Shown here: positions 28,058-41,180 of the stretch, one piece after another
How the letters are laid out: every line of letters starts with the position of its first letter
How positions within the stretch are numbered: position 1 is the first letter of the stretch
Origin: Providencia alcalifaciens
GTDB taxonomy: Bacteria; Pseudomonadota; Gammaproteobacteria; Enterobacterales; Enterobacteriaceae
NCBI GenBank assembly: GCA_025961275.1
Contig: JAOQNJ010000001.1
Location: 1,943,353 to 2,007,352, forward strand
DNA: 64,000 nt
Direction of reading: 5' to 3'
Translations under genes and position numbers: made by a program
Notes under the pieces: generated by a model
The model's input: the letters and a program-made list of their open reading frames with translations, nothing else
What the model was told of the DNA's origin: nothing
Databases searched by the model: none

Positions 28058-29443
28058 TTAAATCCAGAAGAACCATGCAAACAACGAAATAACAATGATA
28101 CAAGCTACATTCAGTACCGCTCCCACACGAACCATTTCAATCTGCCGGATGTAACCAGAGCCGAAAACAATCGCATTTGGTGGCGTTGCTACAGGCAACA
28201 TAAAGGCACACGATGCGCCAATACCAATAATCATAGTTAATGCCATGACAGGCATACCTAATGCTTCTGCTACGGTTGCAAAGATTGGTACCAGTAATGC
28301 AGCACTGGCTGTATTACTGGTAAACTCAGTTAAAATAATGATAAATGTGGTCACGGCAAGGATGATTACGAACCAATGGCTTTGTCCGAATGTCATCTGC
28401 ATCCAATCAGCCATGATTCTACTTGCACCAGATGAACTCAGGACCGCGCTCAGTGTTAAACCACCGCCGAATAGCATCAATACACCCCACTCAGTATTTT
28501 TCTGAATTTGGCTCCAACTAGCAATTCCTGTCACACCGATCAGAATTGCAGCACTGATAGCAATGATACTGTCAAGGTCTTTAATACCGCCTAATGCGGC
28601 GCTAATAAATGTACTGGTAATCCAACAAACTACTGCAAGTAAGAAAATAATCATGGCGGTAATGCGCTTACCATTCCACTTAATATGTTCAAGTTCCAGC
28701 TCAAAGCGGTGTTTTAAGTTTGGTCTCAGCATCATATACATCAACACAAACATCATCGGTAACAACACCACCATAATTGGGATGCCATACTTCATCCAAG
28801 ACAAGAAATCTAAGCCGAGGGCAGATGCAGCAATCGCGTTTGGCGGACTACCTACAATCGTTCCTAACCCCCCAATGCTGGCACTATAAGCGACACCTAG
28901 CAGCACAAATACAAAGGTATTGCGTTCATGGCGTACGTCTAAATTAGATAAAATACCTAATACCAAAGGCAGCATCATAGCGGCTGTTGCTGTGTTACTG
29001 ATCCACATCGATAATAGTGCAGTCACACCGAAAAGCAGTAACACAGCAACAGATAGACGCCCACGCGCCGCCATTAATAAACGATTAGCTATAAGCCTAT
29101 CAAGCCCCTGAATATGCAATGCCGTCGCCAACGCAAAACCACCAAAGAATAAAAAAATGATTGGATTTGCAAAGGATTTTAAAGCATCACCGGTATTCAT
29201 TAACCCAAGCCCAACGGCTAAAATTGGAATACATAATGCAGTGATAGTCACGTGTATCGCTTCAGTCAGCCAAAGCACCCCCACGAACACCAGCATGGCT
29301 AAACCTGCATTCGCTTTGTCATCAAAAGGCAGATATTTTAAAAGTAAAATTAGTAATACGATATCAACCGCCAGAATGACCCAGCCCCTTACATTAGACG
29401 GGGTAGGTCCTACAGATGGTTTTAGGGATTCAGATGCGTCCAT
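28058..29443 (-). CDS. DASS (SLC13) family anion/sodium symporter
   Basis: A 461-residue inner-membrane transporter of the divalent-anion:sodium symporter family, with about eleven membrane helices and two re-entrant loops. The paired SNT signatures lie at residues 149-151 (WISNTATAAMMLP) and about 375 (FTSNTASAALLVP), the positions found in VcINDY, whose length is nearly the same. That suggests a C4-dicarboxylate substrate such as succinate, but sulfate or tartrate-type relatives cannot be excluded. It stands alone between the decayed region and eno; no two-component regulator is adjacent. Confidence 0.85.
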   Translation of the reverse strand: MDASESLKPSVGPTPSNVRGWVILAVDIVLLILLLKYLPFDDKANAGLAMLVFVGVLWLTEAIHVTITALCIPILAVGLGLMNTGDALKSFANPIIFLFFGGFALATALHIQGLDRLIANRLLMAARGRLSVAVLLLFGVTALLSMWISNTATAAMMLPLVLGILSNLDVRHERNTFVFVLLGVAYSASIGGLGTIVGSPPNAIAASALGLDFLSWMKYGIPIMVVLLPMMFVLMYMMLRPNLKHRFELELEHIKWNGKRITAMIIFLLAVVCWITSTFISAALGGIKDLDSIIAISAAILIGVTGIASWSQIQKNTEWGVLMLFGGGLTLSAVLSSSGASRIMADWMQMTFGQSHWFVIILAVTTFIIILTEFTSNTASAALLVPIFATVAEALGMPVMALTMIIGIGASCAFMLPVATPPNAIVFGSGYIRQIEMVRVGAVLNVACIIVISLFAWFFWI

Positions 29444-29839
29444 ATTAACTCCATCGTTTCATCAACACGCAAGTTCACAAACTGGTGATAAAATTTATTT
29501 ACGGATTGTGGAATATAGAGTTAATTGAATGAAATGGAAATGTAGATAGTCGAAAAGTGAGACTCAGGCAGCGTAACTAAATACCCTTTTTCATTTAATA
29601 CATACAAATCGTCTCCCCCCCAACAAGAAAATAATAAATATTTATACTTCTCTTAAATAATTAAAGTCACAGTTAGCTAACAGAATAACTAACCTAAATT
29701 AATTTATAAAATACAATGTATTGAGTGATTCATATGAACTACAATCTAAGAAGATTTGCTAGAAGCATCGAAGCGATATGACGAGTCGAAATTATGGTGA
29801 AATAAAATTGATGATTTTGGATTCGTTATCACGTAATAA
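29444..29839. other. Intergenic region between the DASS gene and eno
   Basis: About 400 bases upstream of the DASS transporter gene and downstream of eno. It is AT-rich, with a weakly repeat-like GATATGACGAGTCGA at 29776-29790, and must hold the DASS promoter. No coding frame or RNA gene recognised. Confidence 0.45.
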
Positions 29840-29880
29840 AAACAAAAAAAGCGAGAAGATAAATCTTCCCGCTTTTTCTA
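29840..29880 (-). terminator. Rho-independent terminator of eno
   Basis: On the minus strand GCGGGAAGA (29872-29864) pairs with TCTTCTCGC (29859-29851), followed by TTTTTTTG. The plus strand also has a T run after the stem, so it may act in both directions. Confidence 0.88.
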
Positions 29881-29900
29881 ATTAACTAGCACAAATTAAA

Positions 29901-31250
<1,350 letters not shown>

Positions 31251-31356
31251 TTATTCCCAACCAGTTATTTTATTTACCCATTTGAGCCTAATTAGCACTC
31301 AAATTGGCTTAACAATAACCTTTACTAGAATAGGCTACCCTCTACTCCGCCATATC

Positions 31357-33009
<1,653 letters not shown>

Positions 33010-33253
33010 TTAGGTTTAAAAGATGATGGATATAACAGGACGGGAAAACAGTATACCCGAACCTTAATTTCGCTACAAATGTTCTAAGCATAATAAGGTT
33101 AGTTTTCATCAATACCCTAATAATATCAATAGATTAACAAACAAAATATTTATTGCTCGGTAAACATACATTTTTATAATGTGCGCATCTCGCTGTTTTA
33201 CTCATGCTAGCACATTTCACAGATAAAGGCTAAATCCTTTCAGCTTTCCATAA

Positions 33254-34054
33254 TTACTGTTTTTCTTCTTGTTTTATCTGCTGCCAATGTAACTCCATTT
33301 CATCTAGTGTAGCAGTTTCTGTTGATTTTCCACTGTCGGCTAAGCGATTTTCTATTTGACGAAAGCGTTTTTCAAATTTTTGGCATGCTTTATTGAGTGC
33401 CATTTCGGGTTTATGGCCAAGATGGCGCGATAAATTAACGGTGGCAAATAACAGATCACCAATTTCTTCTTCCAGCCTCTGCTCATCGATAACAACCTGA
33501 GTCGCTTCTTCCATAACTTCATCCAGTTCTTCACGAACTTTGCCAACCACTGGACCTAATGTATCCCAGTCAAATCCCACTGAAGCACAGCGTTTTTGAA
33601 TTTTGTAGGCTTTCATCAGTGCTGGCAATGCGTTTGGAATATCATCAAGAACAGAATATTGCGCTTTTTGTGCACGCTCTGCGGATTTACGCTTTTCCCA
33701 GCCTGCAATGACTTCTTCGCTACTCGTAGTATTTTCAGCATCAAAAATATGCGGATGGCGACGCTCTAATTTATCGCTAACCGCTTGGCAAATTTCCTCA
33801 AAATCAAACCGTGACTGTTCTTTCGCCATCTGTGCATAAAACACCACTTGGAAAAGTAAATCACCTAACTCGCCTTTAAGATCATCAAAATCTTCCCGCT
33901 CAATGGCATCAATCACTTCATACGTCTCTTCGAGTGTATAGGGCGCGATAGTTTTAAATGTTTGTTGTGTATCCCATGGACAGCCTGACTGCGGATCGCG
34001 CAGTTTCTCCATAATAGCGAGTAATCGTTCAATTTGTGGTATTATCGTGCTCAT
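33254..34054 (-). CDS. mazG: Nucleoside triphosphate pyrophosphohydrolase MazG
   Basis: Hydrolyses (d)NTPs to NMP and pyrophosphate; in E. coli it limits ppGpp and aids survival in starvation. The 266-residue protein (E. coli 263) has two tandem MazG domains; the first carries EETYEVIDAIEREDFDDLKGELGDLLFQ and the second the EEIGDLLFATVNLSRHLG acidic box. It follows relA on the same strand but a strong terminator lies between them. The mazEF toxin-antitoxin pair found at this point in E. coli is absent. Confidence 0.95.
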   Translation of the reverse strand: MSTIIPQIERLLAIMEKLRDPQSGCPWDTQQTFKTIAPYTLEETYEVIDAIEREDFDDLKGELGDLLFQVVFYAQMAKEQSRFDFEEICQAVSDKLERRHPHIFDAENTTSSEEVIAGWEKRKSAERAQKAQYSVLDDIPNALPALMKAYKIQKRCASVGFDWDTLGPVVGKVREELDEVMEEATQVVIDEQRLEEEIGDLLFATVNLSRHLGHKPEMALNKACQKFEKRFRQIENRLADSGKSTETATLDEMELHWQQIKQEEKQ

Positions 34055-34072
34055 TTCTTTTACCTTTTTTCA

Positions 34073-34112
34073 TACAAAAAAATCCCATCTATCACAAGGA
34101 TAGCATGGGATA
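34073..34112 (-). terminator. Rho-independent terminator between relA and mazG
   Basis: On the minus strand ATCCCATGCTATC pairs with GATAGATGGGAT, followed by seven T (34073-34112). It lies about 30 bases after the relA stop, so mazG needs its own promoter or read-through. Confidence 0.9.
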
Positions 34113-34143
34113 ATTTTTTGCTGCATTAAACTCGTTTCGCGAA

Positions 34144-36381
34144 TTATTGTGAATTACGTTTCGCTTCAACCACGTCCGGTAATTGATTTAGTTTTGCTAA
34201 AACGCGTGCGAGCACTTGTAAGTTGTAGATCTCAATCGTCATATCGATAGTGGCTAACTGCTGCTTAACATCGCTGCGGCTTGTCACGCCAAGCACATTA
34301 ACCTTTTCGTTTGCCAAGATAGTGGTGATATCTCTCAGTAATCCACTTCTATCGTTCGCGACAACACGTACGACTAATGAATAACCACTAGAGTAGTTTT
34401 CACCCCATACTGCATCCACCAGCCGCTCAGGCGCATGGCTTTGTAATTCAGCGAGCTGTTCACAATCAACGCTGTGAATGGAGATGCCTCTTCCTTTGGT
34501 GATGAAACCAACAATATCATCACCCGGAATTGGTTGGCAGCAACGTGCAATATGATGCATCAAGTTACCAACTCCCTCGACAACAACTCGTCCACTGCTA
34601 TTACTTTGAGAACCGGGAGGAGGCGCAGTTATTTTATTTTCCAGCGTTTTCAATGCTTCGCGGTCTGCTTCTTCCGCGGTGGTCTTTTTGAATTTGCTTT
34701 GTAAGAAGTTAACCAGTTGGTTAATCCGAATATCACCACCACCAATCCCTGCCAGTACTTCATCCAAAGAATGAACGTTATAGCGCGCTATCAGTAATTT
34801 TTCGGCTTCTTTAATACTGATGTCTAAATGTACCAGCTCACTATCAAGAATTTGGCGGCCTGCGATAACATTTTTATCGCGATCCTGTTTACGGAACCAA
34901 TTGTGAATTTTTGCCCGACCACGGCTAGTTGTAACATATCCTAAGTTTGGATTAAGCCAATCGCGGCTTGGATTTGGGTGTTTTTGAGTGATGACTTCAA
35001 TTTGGTCACCCATTTGTAGTTGGTAACTAAATGGTACAATACGACCACTAATTTTAGCACCAATACAACGATGGCCGACATCACTGTGAATATGATATGC
35101 AAAATCAAGTGGCGTCGAACCGGCTGGTAAATCAATCACATCACCTTTAGGCGTAAACACATATACTCGATCATCGAATACTTGACTGCGGACTTCATCG
35201 AGCATTTCGCCAGAATCTGACATTTCTTCTTGCCATGCAATCAGTTTACGTAACCACGCAATACGGTGTTCATAGCTACCACCTTTACCAACGCCAGTCG
35301 TACCCTCTTTATATTTCCAGTGCGCGGCGACACCGAGCTCTGCATCTTCATGCATTTGACGGGTACGAATTTGAATTTCAAGTGTTTTACCGTTTGGCCC
35401 AAGGACGACGGTATGAATAGATTGGTAACCATTCGGTTTTGGGTTGGCAACATAATCATCAAATTCATCGGGTAAATGACGAAAATGTGTATGGACAATA
35501 CCCAATGCGGCATAACAATCTTGTAGACGCTCAACCACAATACGCACGGCTCTAACATCGAATAACTCATCGAATGCGAGCGCTTTTTTCTTCATTTTGC
35601 GCCAAATACTGTAAATGTGCTTGGGACGCCCATAAATTTCAGCTTGAATATGCTCTTTGAGCATATTTTTGCGCAATGTTTCCACGAAGTTATCGATATA
35701 ATCTTCACGATCAATTCGACGTTCATGCAACAATTTAGCGATTTTTTTGTATTCATCTGGATGTAGATAACGAAAACAGAAGTCTTCTAACTCCCATTTT
35801 AACTGCCCAATACCCAAACGGTTTGCCAATGGGGCATAAATATTAGAACATTCTTTAGCCGCCAGAACGCGTTCATCTTCTGTTCCATCTTTGACTTCAC
35901 GCAGATGTGCGATACGCTCGGCAAGTTTGATGACAACGCAACGAAAATCTTCCACCATCGACAGCAACATGCGGCGGATGTTATCCACTTGAACAGAACT
36001 GGTTTCACTGGACTGGGTGGCTTTGAGTTGGCGGATAGCATCCATTTCAAGGACACCTTTGACCAGCTCATGAATCGATTTGCCAAAATCATCAATCACT
36101 GATTGTTCGTCGAGCTGATTCTCTTCAACCAGAGGGAAAAGCAGCGCAGCTTGCAAACTTCCAATATCCATACTCAGTGTCGAGAGGATCTCAGTCATCT
36201 CGATCCCCCGCCATAGTAGTAAAGGCGCTATTTCCTGCCCTGCTAATTTATCATGACAATACTGCCAGGTATGGATGAGTTTTTGTTCTGATTGTGAATT
36301 ATTTAGCCCCAGCCCGCTTACCCACTTTTCAGGGGCAAACTCACCTGCTGGGGTAAGATGTGCACTTCTTACAGCAACCAT
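34144..36381 (-). CDS. relA: GTP pyrophosphokinase RelA
   Basis: Ribosome-associated (p)ppGpp synthetase of the stringent response. The 745-residue protein (E. coli 744) has a degenerate hydrolase domain (no HD motif; FPLVEENQLDEQSV at that place), a synthetase domain with RPKHIYSIWRKM and NPKPNGYQSIHTVV, a TGS domain (DRVYVFTPKGDVIDLPAGST), the zinc-finger region with CCQPIPGD and a C-terminal ACT domain (VVRVVANDRSGLLRDITTIL). DksA, its partner in transcriptional control, is also in this window. Confidence 0.98.
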   Translation of the reverse strand: MVAVRSAHLTPAGEFAPEKWVSGLGLNNSQSEQKLIHTWQYCHDKLAGQEIAPLLLWRGIEMTEILSTLSMDIGSLQAALLFPLVEENQLDEQSVIDDFGKSIHELVKGVLEMDAIRQLKATQSSETSSVQVDNIRRMLLSMVEDFRCVVIKLAERIAHLREVKDGTEDERVLAAKECSNIYAPLANRLGIGQLKWELEDFCFRYLHPDEYKKIAKLLHERRIDREDYIDNFVETLRKNMLKEHIQAEIYGRPKHIYSIWRKMKKKALAFDELFDVRAVRIVVERLQDCYAALGIVHTHFRHLPDEFDDYVANPKPNGYQSIHTVVLGPNGKTLEIQIRTRQMHEDAELGVAAHWKYKEGTTGVGKGGSYEHRIAWLRKLIAWQEEMSDSGEMLDEVRSQVFDDRVYVFTPKGDVIDLPAGSTPLDFAYHIHSDVGHRCIGAKISGRIVPFSYQLQMGDQIEVITQKHPNPSRDWLNPNLGYVTTSRGRAKIHNWFRKQDRDKNVIAGRQILDSELVHLDISIKEAEKLLIARYNVHSLDEVLAGIGGGDIRINQLVNFLQSKFKKTTAEEADREALKTLENKITAPPPGSQSNSSGRVVVEGVGNLMHHIARCCQPIPGDDIVGFITKGRGISIHSVDCEQLAELQSHAPERLVDAVWGENYSSGYSLVVRVVANDRSGLLRDITTILANEKVNVLGVTSRSDVKQQLATIDMTIEIYNLQVLARVLAKLNQLPDVVEAKRNSQ

Positions 36382-36420
36382 ATTTTCTCCCTACCTGTTA
36401 ACCCACTGGGTTACACGTAA

Positions 36421-36492
36421 ATATACCCGTAATCTTTCAAGTTGCAGCGTCGTTGTCGTTGGCTAACTCTAACTTGGATTATTTGGAGTATA
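36421..36492. repeat. Short copy of the dispersed palindromic repeat at the rlmD 3' end
   Basis: A 72-bp copy with complementary ends (ATATACCCGTAATCTTTCAA and, inverted, TATACTCCAAATAATCCAAG). The final 14 bases are coding for rlmD and supply its last three codons and stop. Confidence 0.75.
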
Positions 36493-37798
36493 GCGCCATT
36501 GACTCCAGATGACTCGTATGTGGAAACATGTCCAACATCCGCAGCTGCGTTAACTTATATCCAGCCTCAAGCAAAACCTTACTGTCGCGAGCAAGTGTTG
36601 TCGGGTTACAAGAAACATAGACAATTTTTTCTGGCATCAGTTTAATTAAATGTTCCATTACGCCAGCAGCACCTGCTCGTGCTGGGTCCAATAATACTTT
36701 ATTAAACCCTTCGGTTGCCCATGGCTGTGTATGGATTTGCATCTCTAAGTTTTCATTATAGAAGGTCGCGTTGACAATTGAATTACGCTTGGCATTGTTT
36801 TGAGCTTGTTTGACCAAATTTTCTACACCTTCAACACCAACCACCGCTTTCGCCAGCCGAGCGATAGGTAATGTAAAATTTCCCATACCACAGAATAAAT
36901 CCAAAACACGATCTTGCTTATTAATATCAAGCCATTCAAGTGCTTGAACTACCATTTTTTGGTTAATCTCACCATTGACTTGGATGAAGTTTAAAGGGCT
37001 AAATTGTAAGGTTTCTCCAGCAACTTGATATTGAGGATAAATTGACGATTCACTTAGTGCTTCTAAGCAATTTTCTTCACCTGCCAACCAGACTGCAACG
37101 CCATATTGTTGTTCAAAATGTTGTAGTTGTTGTTTATCTGATGAAGTTAATGGAGCAAGATGGCGAAGCAACACGATAATGCTATTATCGGCGCGGATCA
37201 GCTCAACATGTCCAAGCTTTTCCGCAATTTTGAGTTTATTCAGGCAATTTGATAATGGTGAGATTAATGCATCAAGTTCATGATGCAAAACGGGGCAATG
37301 TTTGATATCTACCAGTGTATTGGATTGTGTTTGGCGAAAACCCATCACCAGATGTTTATTTTTATTTTGATATTGCAGCCCTAAACGTGCTCTTCGACGA
37401 TAGCCATAAGCTTCGACAAAAATAACCGGTTCGACGCCTTTTTGCACACCTGTTTCACGTGCTATCAGGTACTGTAATGCATTTGATTTACTTTCTCTTT
37501 GTAACGAGATATCAATATGTTGCTGCTGGCAGCCACCACATTGATTAAAATATTGGCAATGCGGTTTAACTCGCTGCTGGCTGGTACTGAAGCGTTTAAT
37601 TACTTTTGCTTTCGCAAAGTGGCGTTTATCTTCAATAATTTCGACTTGAGCCTCTTCTCCCGGCAGTAGACCAGTAATAAAGATAGCTTTACCATCAGAG
37701 CGAGCGACACCTTGTCCTGATGCATCTAAACTATCAACTGTCACCGTTATTTGACGGCGTTGTGTGGTACGGCGGTTTGGCGAGTAAAATTGGGCCAT
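36479..37798 (-). CDS. rlmD: 23S rRNA (uracil-1939-C5) methyltransferase
   Basis: SAM-dependent methyltransferase modifying U1939 of 23S rRNA. The 439-residue protein (E. coli 433) has an N-terminal TRAM domain (ITVTVDSLDASGQGVARSDG), the iron-sulfur cluster Cys set in HCQYFNQCGGCQQ, the SAM-binding VLDLFCGMGNFTLP, and the catalytic Cys in YVSCNPTTLARD. The last residues YSK and the stop codon derive from the end of a dispersed repeat. It lies upstream of relA as in E. coli, but barA is not next to it. Confidence 0.96.
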   Translation of the reverse strand: MAQFYSPNRRTTQRRQITVTVDSLDASGQGVARSDGKAIFITGLLPGEEAQVEIIEDKRHFAKAKVIKRFSTSQQRVKPHCQYFNQCGGCQQQHIDISLQRESKSNALQYLIARETGVQKGVEPVIFVEAYGYRRRARLGLQYQNKNKHLVMGFRQTQSNTLVDIKHCPVLHHELDALISPLSNCLNKLKIAEKLGHVELIRADNSIIVLLRHLAPLTSSDKQQLQHFEQQYGVAVWLAGEENCLEALSESSIYPQYQVAGETLQFSPLNFIQVNGEINQKMVVQALEWLDINKQDRVLDLFCGMGNFTLPIARLAKAVVGVEGVENLVKQAQNNAKRNSIVNATFYNENLEMQIHTQPWATEGFNKVLLDPARAGAAGVMEHLIKLMPEKIVYVSCNPTTLARDSKVLLEAGYKLTQLRMLDMFPHTSHLESMALYSK

Positions 37799-38169
37799 AA
37801 TTCGTCACTACGAGGAGTTAAGTTTCAGAAAATAATATTCTATTTTCTCTCTGTTTCAAGATAACGCTGATCACTCGCATCAAATGTGTTCAGCAAAAAG
37901 GCGTGGCTATAATATCAGTTTTTTGACCAAGGTGAGTTATCACTTTTTCACTTAACAACTATTTTTTTACTGTTTTTTACTCATATTTTGTCTTTTTATA
38001 TCAATGAAAACTCTTACCACGATATACATAACCTAAATAATTCAAATTTTAACGAAACGATAAACAAAAGAGACCAACAATAAGATATTTTTTCACTTTT
38101 TCACTTTCGTTCTTTTATTGTTTTGTTGTTTTATTGTTTTATTGTTTTGTTGTTATACACCGATGTATC
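37799..38169. other. Intergenic region upstream of rlmD with octamer tandem repeat
   Basis: About 370 bases between dgt's repeat-flanked 3' side and rlmD. It is T-rich and lacks coding frames. The most notable structure is the tandem octamer array at 38113-38152, listed separately. The rlmD promoter should lie in the part nearest 37800. Confidence 0.5.
38113..38152 (+). repeat. Five tandem copies of the octamer TTTTRTTG
   Basis: Five perfect direct octamers in a row, TTTTATTG, TTTTGTTG, TTTTATTG, TTTTATTG, TTTTGTTG, differing only at one purine. It is intergenic, about 315 bases upstream of the rlmD start and 150 bases downstream of the dgt stop. Such arrays can vary in length by slippage. 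Confidence 0.85.
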
Positions 38170-38292
38170 CTCAAAATAGTTCGTGTTGCGGCTAGGCGGC
38201 GATTGAGTGAATCCCTAGGAGCATATATAAGTATGTCTTTAGGGTTCGCGAATGAAGCCAACAACGCTGCAGCGCGAAATATGAAGAGAATA
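38170..38292. repeat. Dispersed palindromic repeat, copy downstream of dgt
   Basis: A roughly 120-bp copy. Left arm TCAAAATAGTTCGTGTTGCG, centre CCCTAGGAGCATAT...AGTATGTCTTTAGGG, right arm AACAACGCTGCAGCGCGAAA followed by TATGAAGAG. It ends 12 bases before the dgt stop codon on the complementary strand. Confidence 0.75.
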
Positions 38293-38303
38293 GGACGAGG
38301 ATA

Positions 38304-39827
38304 TTAATTAGAGACCATACACTTACGAAACTCCTCGTAAGCATAATGATCCGTCATCCCACTAATATAATCTTGAATCAACCTCGCGCGATAATAAAAT
38401 TCAAGAATGGATTTTTCGACTTCATCTGTCGCACTTATCTTTTCAATTGCTTCGCTATAGGATAGACGGTGCTTATTTGAGAGTTTATGAAATAAGCGAG
38501 TCTCAATAAAAAATTTTTTATGGTAATTATTCTCGACCAAAGAGGCAAAATCACGCTTTTCTAGCATCAGCAATGGGTTATAGAAATCTAATAGGCCACC
38601 TATAATTCGGTAGCCTTGTAACTCAAGCTCTTCGACCTCGTGGTGATTAAAAACATGTTTAAAAGCCACAGTTTTCAGCACTTTAAGTAGTCTATGTTCT
38701 GGGCTTTTATCTTCTAATAACGCGCTATTAAACGACCCTGCATAAATTTCAGGAAGGTTATGAATAAAACGCTGAGCACTATAACGTGCGAGCTTGCTGG
38801 TGATATTCACACGTAGATACATAAAAAACTGGTCTTGCTGGATACGCCGTGTATGGTTGTCACTAATATTATTAAAGGCTCCCATGATAGTTTCATCAAA
38901 CAAATCACCTTTTTTGACCGTGCCCCATTCAGCTTGCAAGTAACCAATTAATTGATCAACCGTAAAGATGCCCTTTTCTGCTGCATCATCCAAATCTGCA
39001 ATGCAATAAGAGATATCATCCGCGGCTTCCATAATGTAAGACAAAGGAAATCGACAATATTTTCCCATATCTAACTTTTTACATAATTCATTGACGAAAT
39101 TCAGTTCCGACCAATAATAGCCGGGTTTTTTCATCAAATAATCGAATTGTTCAGGGATAGGGTCGAGATCGTATGCTCCTCGCGTATATTTCAAAATTGT
39201 ACCAACCTGAGCATAGGTTAGATTCAATTTTAGCAATCTGTGCACCATACGCAGCCCTTGAGCATTACCTTCAAAAGAGCATAGATCCTGTTTTAATTGT
39301 CGACGAAATAAATCAAGGCGAGCATCTCCGGTTAAACGCATTGCCGGAATACGGCAAGGATCAGAAGACTCAGGAGTGAATTGATAATCAGGGGCTAAAA
39401 GCTGACTAAACCAGCTTTGAATAGCGGCTTCACCAAAATGACCAAAAGGCGGATTGCCAATATCGTGCATCAAACAAGACATTTCAACGAGGCTTTCAAA
39501 TGCATCACAGCGTTCATCTAAGCCATATTGCGCTAATAAATTTTTCTTTTTTAACTCATTAAGGACCGTTTTACTGATATAGCGCCCGACTTGCTGTACT
39601 TCTAACGAATGGGTTAATCGACTACGTACCGCTGCATTTTGTTCTAATGGGAAAACTTGTGTTTTTTGTTGTAAACGACGGATAGCTGCTGAGTTAATAA
39701 TCCGACCACGGTCACTTTCAAATAACCGATTTACAGCATCTTCATTGTGGGCAGAAATTTTTGGACTATTAGCACTGCTATAGTTTCGTTGATAATTAAA
39801 TTTAGTCAGAAAATTAATCTTAGCCAC
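38304..39827 (-). CDS. dgt: Deoxyguanosinetriphosphate triphosphohydrolase
   Basis: Hydrolyses dGTP to deoxyguanosine and triphosphate. The 507-residue protein (E. coli 505) is an HD-domain hydrolase: the metal-binding residues are in [13 protein letters not shown] and [16 protein letters not shown], and a later segment [19 protein letters not shown] carries the third metal ligand. It precedes no partner; mtnN diverges from it across a 515-base interval holding a MITE-like repeat. The order dgt-mtnN-btuF matches E. coli, where degP lies on the other side. Confidence 0.96.
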   Translation of the reverse strand: MAKINFLTKFNYQRNYSSANSPKISAHNEDAVNRLFESDRGRIINSAAIRRLQQKTQVFPLEQNAAVRSRLTHSLEVQQVGRYISKTVLNELKKKNLLAQYGLDERCDAFESLVEMSCLMHDIGNPPFGHFGEAAIQSWFSQLLAPDYQFTPESSDPCRIPAMRLTGDARLDLFRRQLKQDLCSFEGNAQGLRMVHRLLKLNLTYAQVGTILKYTRGAYDLDPIPEQFDYLMKKPGYYWSELNFVNELCKKLDMGKYCRFPLSYIMEAADDISYCIADLDDAAEKGIFTVDQLIGYLQAEWGTVKKGDLFDETIMGAFNNISDNHTRRIQQDQFFMYLRVNITSKLARYSAQRFIHNLPEIYAGSFNSALLEDKSPEHRLLKVLKTVAFKHVFNHHEVEELELQGYRIIGGLLDFYNPLLMLEKRDFASLVENNYHKKFFIETRLFHKLSNKHRLSYSEAIEKISATDEVEKSILEFYYRARLIQDYISGMTDHYAYEEFRKCMVSN

Positions 39828-40342
39828 TCATAATCCTCTCTAGTCAAAATGACTTATTTTAGGCTTCAAATAACACTATTCCTATCAAGATACATCAATG
39901 AAGAAGATAATTAATATAGATAAGTTTTGCTATTATAATACCTTAGTGTCGCCAATAACCCTGCAAGTTTAAAAATAACAGATTAGGCGCTGTTGATCTT
40001 TGCGGCTTATTTTTACTGCACTAATTGATTGAGATAACATCAATTTCATTATGTCACCTATTGAGTTATTAAAAACATCATCACAATCCGAAACCGTAAA
40101 GGAAAGCGCCCTTAGGGTTCGATTAAACCTGATTTTTCGCTGTATTGAGCGGCTCTAGCCTAACGTCTTTTTGTCTTAACTAAAGACGTGTAATTCGAAT
40201 AAAAATTGACCTTTAAAGATAAACAGCCCTAGTAAATTTGACAGAAAAAGGTATGGGAAAATATATTTAACCTACTTTTCAATGCTACACTTTATCTATC
40301 TCAACCTTAAGTGTCTAATTAATCAACAGTGAGTATGGCATA
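39828..40342. other. Divergent intergenic region between dgt and mtnN
   Basis: Contains the promoters of dgt and mtnN and a MITE-like element at 39987-40228. Outside the element it is AT-rich with no coding frame. Confidence 0.5.
39987..40228 (+). mobile_element. MITE-like element, copy 1
   Basis: A non-coding element of about 242 bp. Its ends are inverted: GCGCTGTTGATCTTTG on the left and, on the complementary strand, GGCTGTTTATCTTTAAAG from the right. It is flanked by TTAG (39983-39986) and CTAG (40229-40232). It shares long internal stretches with copy 2 (47053-47313), including GGGTTCGATTAAAC and an internal hairpin ACGTCTTT/AAAGACGT. It is more degenerate than copy 2. Confidence 0.75.
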
Positions 40343-41035
40343 ATGAAAGTCGGTATCATAGGTGCAATGGAGCAGGAAATAGAGATCCTGCGTGAACAAA
40401 TTGAAGGCTGTAAAACGCTAAGTCGCGCTGGCTGCGAAATTTACACTGGAAAAATTAATGGTGTTGATGTCGCGCTATTAAAATCAGGTATTGGTAAAGT
40501 GGCTGCCGCAGTCGGCACCACATTATTACTTGAACATTGCCAACCTGACATCGTCATTAATACAGGTTCTGCAGGCGGATTAGATCCACGCCTTAATGTT
40601 GGTGATATCGTTGTTTCAACGGAAGTTCGCTATCATGATGCAGATGTTACCGCGTTTGGTTATGAACCGGGTCAAATGGCACAATGCCCTCCTGCTTTTA
40701 TTGCCGATCAAAAACTGATCGAACTCGCCGAAAAATGCATTCAGCAACTCGGTATGAATGCAGTTCGTGGCTTAGTGTGTAGCGGTGATGCCTTTATTAA
40801 TGGCGCGGAACCTCTAGCGCGCATCAAAAAAACTTTCCCACAGGTTGCGGCTGTTGAAATGGAAGCAACCGCTATTGGCCAAGTTTGCTATCAATTTGCG
40901 GTACCATTTGTGGTTGTACGTGCAATTTCTGATGTTGCGGATAAAGAATCACACACCAGTTTTGATGAATTTTTACCTGTTGCAGCTCGCCAGTCTTCGC
41001 TGATGATCGCAGCTATTTTGGCTGAACTCGCCTAG
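40343..41035 (+). CDS. mtnN: 5'-methylthioadenosine/S-adenosylhomocysteine nucleosidase
   Basis: Cleaves adenine from MTA, SAH and 5'-deoxyadenosine, feeding methionine salvage and AI-2 synthesis. The 230-residue protein (E. coli 232) belongs to the PNP/UDP phosphorylase fold, with [20 protein letters not shown] carrying the catalytic Glu12, [32 protein letters not shown] and the catalytic Asp in [12 protein letters not shown]. It is followed by tandem hairpins ending in a terminator, so btuF is transcribed separately. Confidence 0.97.
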   Translation: MKVGIIGAMEQEIEILREQIEGCKTLSRAGCEIYTGKINGVDVALLKSGIGKVAAAVGTTLLLEHCQPDIVINTGSAGGLDPRLNVGDIVVSTEVRYHDADVTAFGYEPGQMAQCPPAFIADQKLIELAEKCIQQLGMNAVRGLVCSGDAFINGAEPLARIKKTFPQVAAVEMEATAIGQVCYQFAVPFVVVRAISDVADKESHTSFDEFLPVAARQSSLMIAAILAELA

Positions 41036-41057
41036 AAAATGATTTAACCTTAATGGC

Positions 41058-41122
41058 TAAAAGTGCCAAAATGGCACTTTTAAAGACTAAAAAAGAGGGA
41101 TAAGCATCATTTCCCTCTTTTT
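41058..41122 (+). terminator. Tandem hairpins terminating mtnN
   Basis: A first hairpin AAAAGTGCCAAAATGGCACTTTT (about 41059-41081) is followed by a stronger one, AAAAAGAGGGA paired with TCCCTCTTTTT (41090-41122), whose 3' arm is the T run. The second is a convincing rho-independent terminator. Confidence 0.85.
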
Positions 41123-41180
41123 ATGATCAACCGATCGTTATCAATCGAAAATCAACAAATTGATTTTCTTTGTGTAAATG

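Noticed and set aside
40080-40160. A short frame in the first MITE copy (ALRVRLNLIFRCIERL) as a transposase remnant.
   Set aside because: The same region of the second copy does not keep the frame, so it is probably coincidental.
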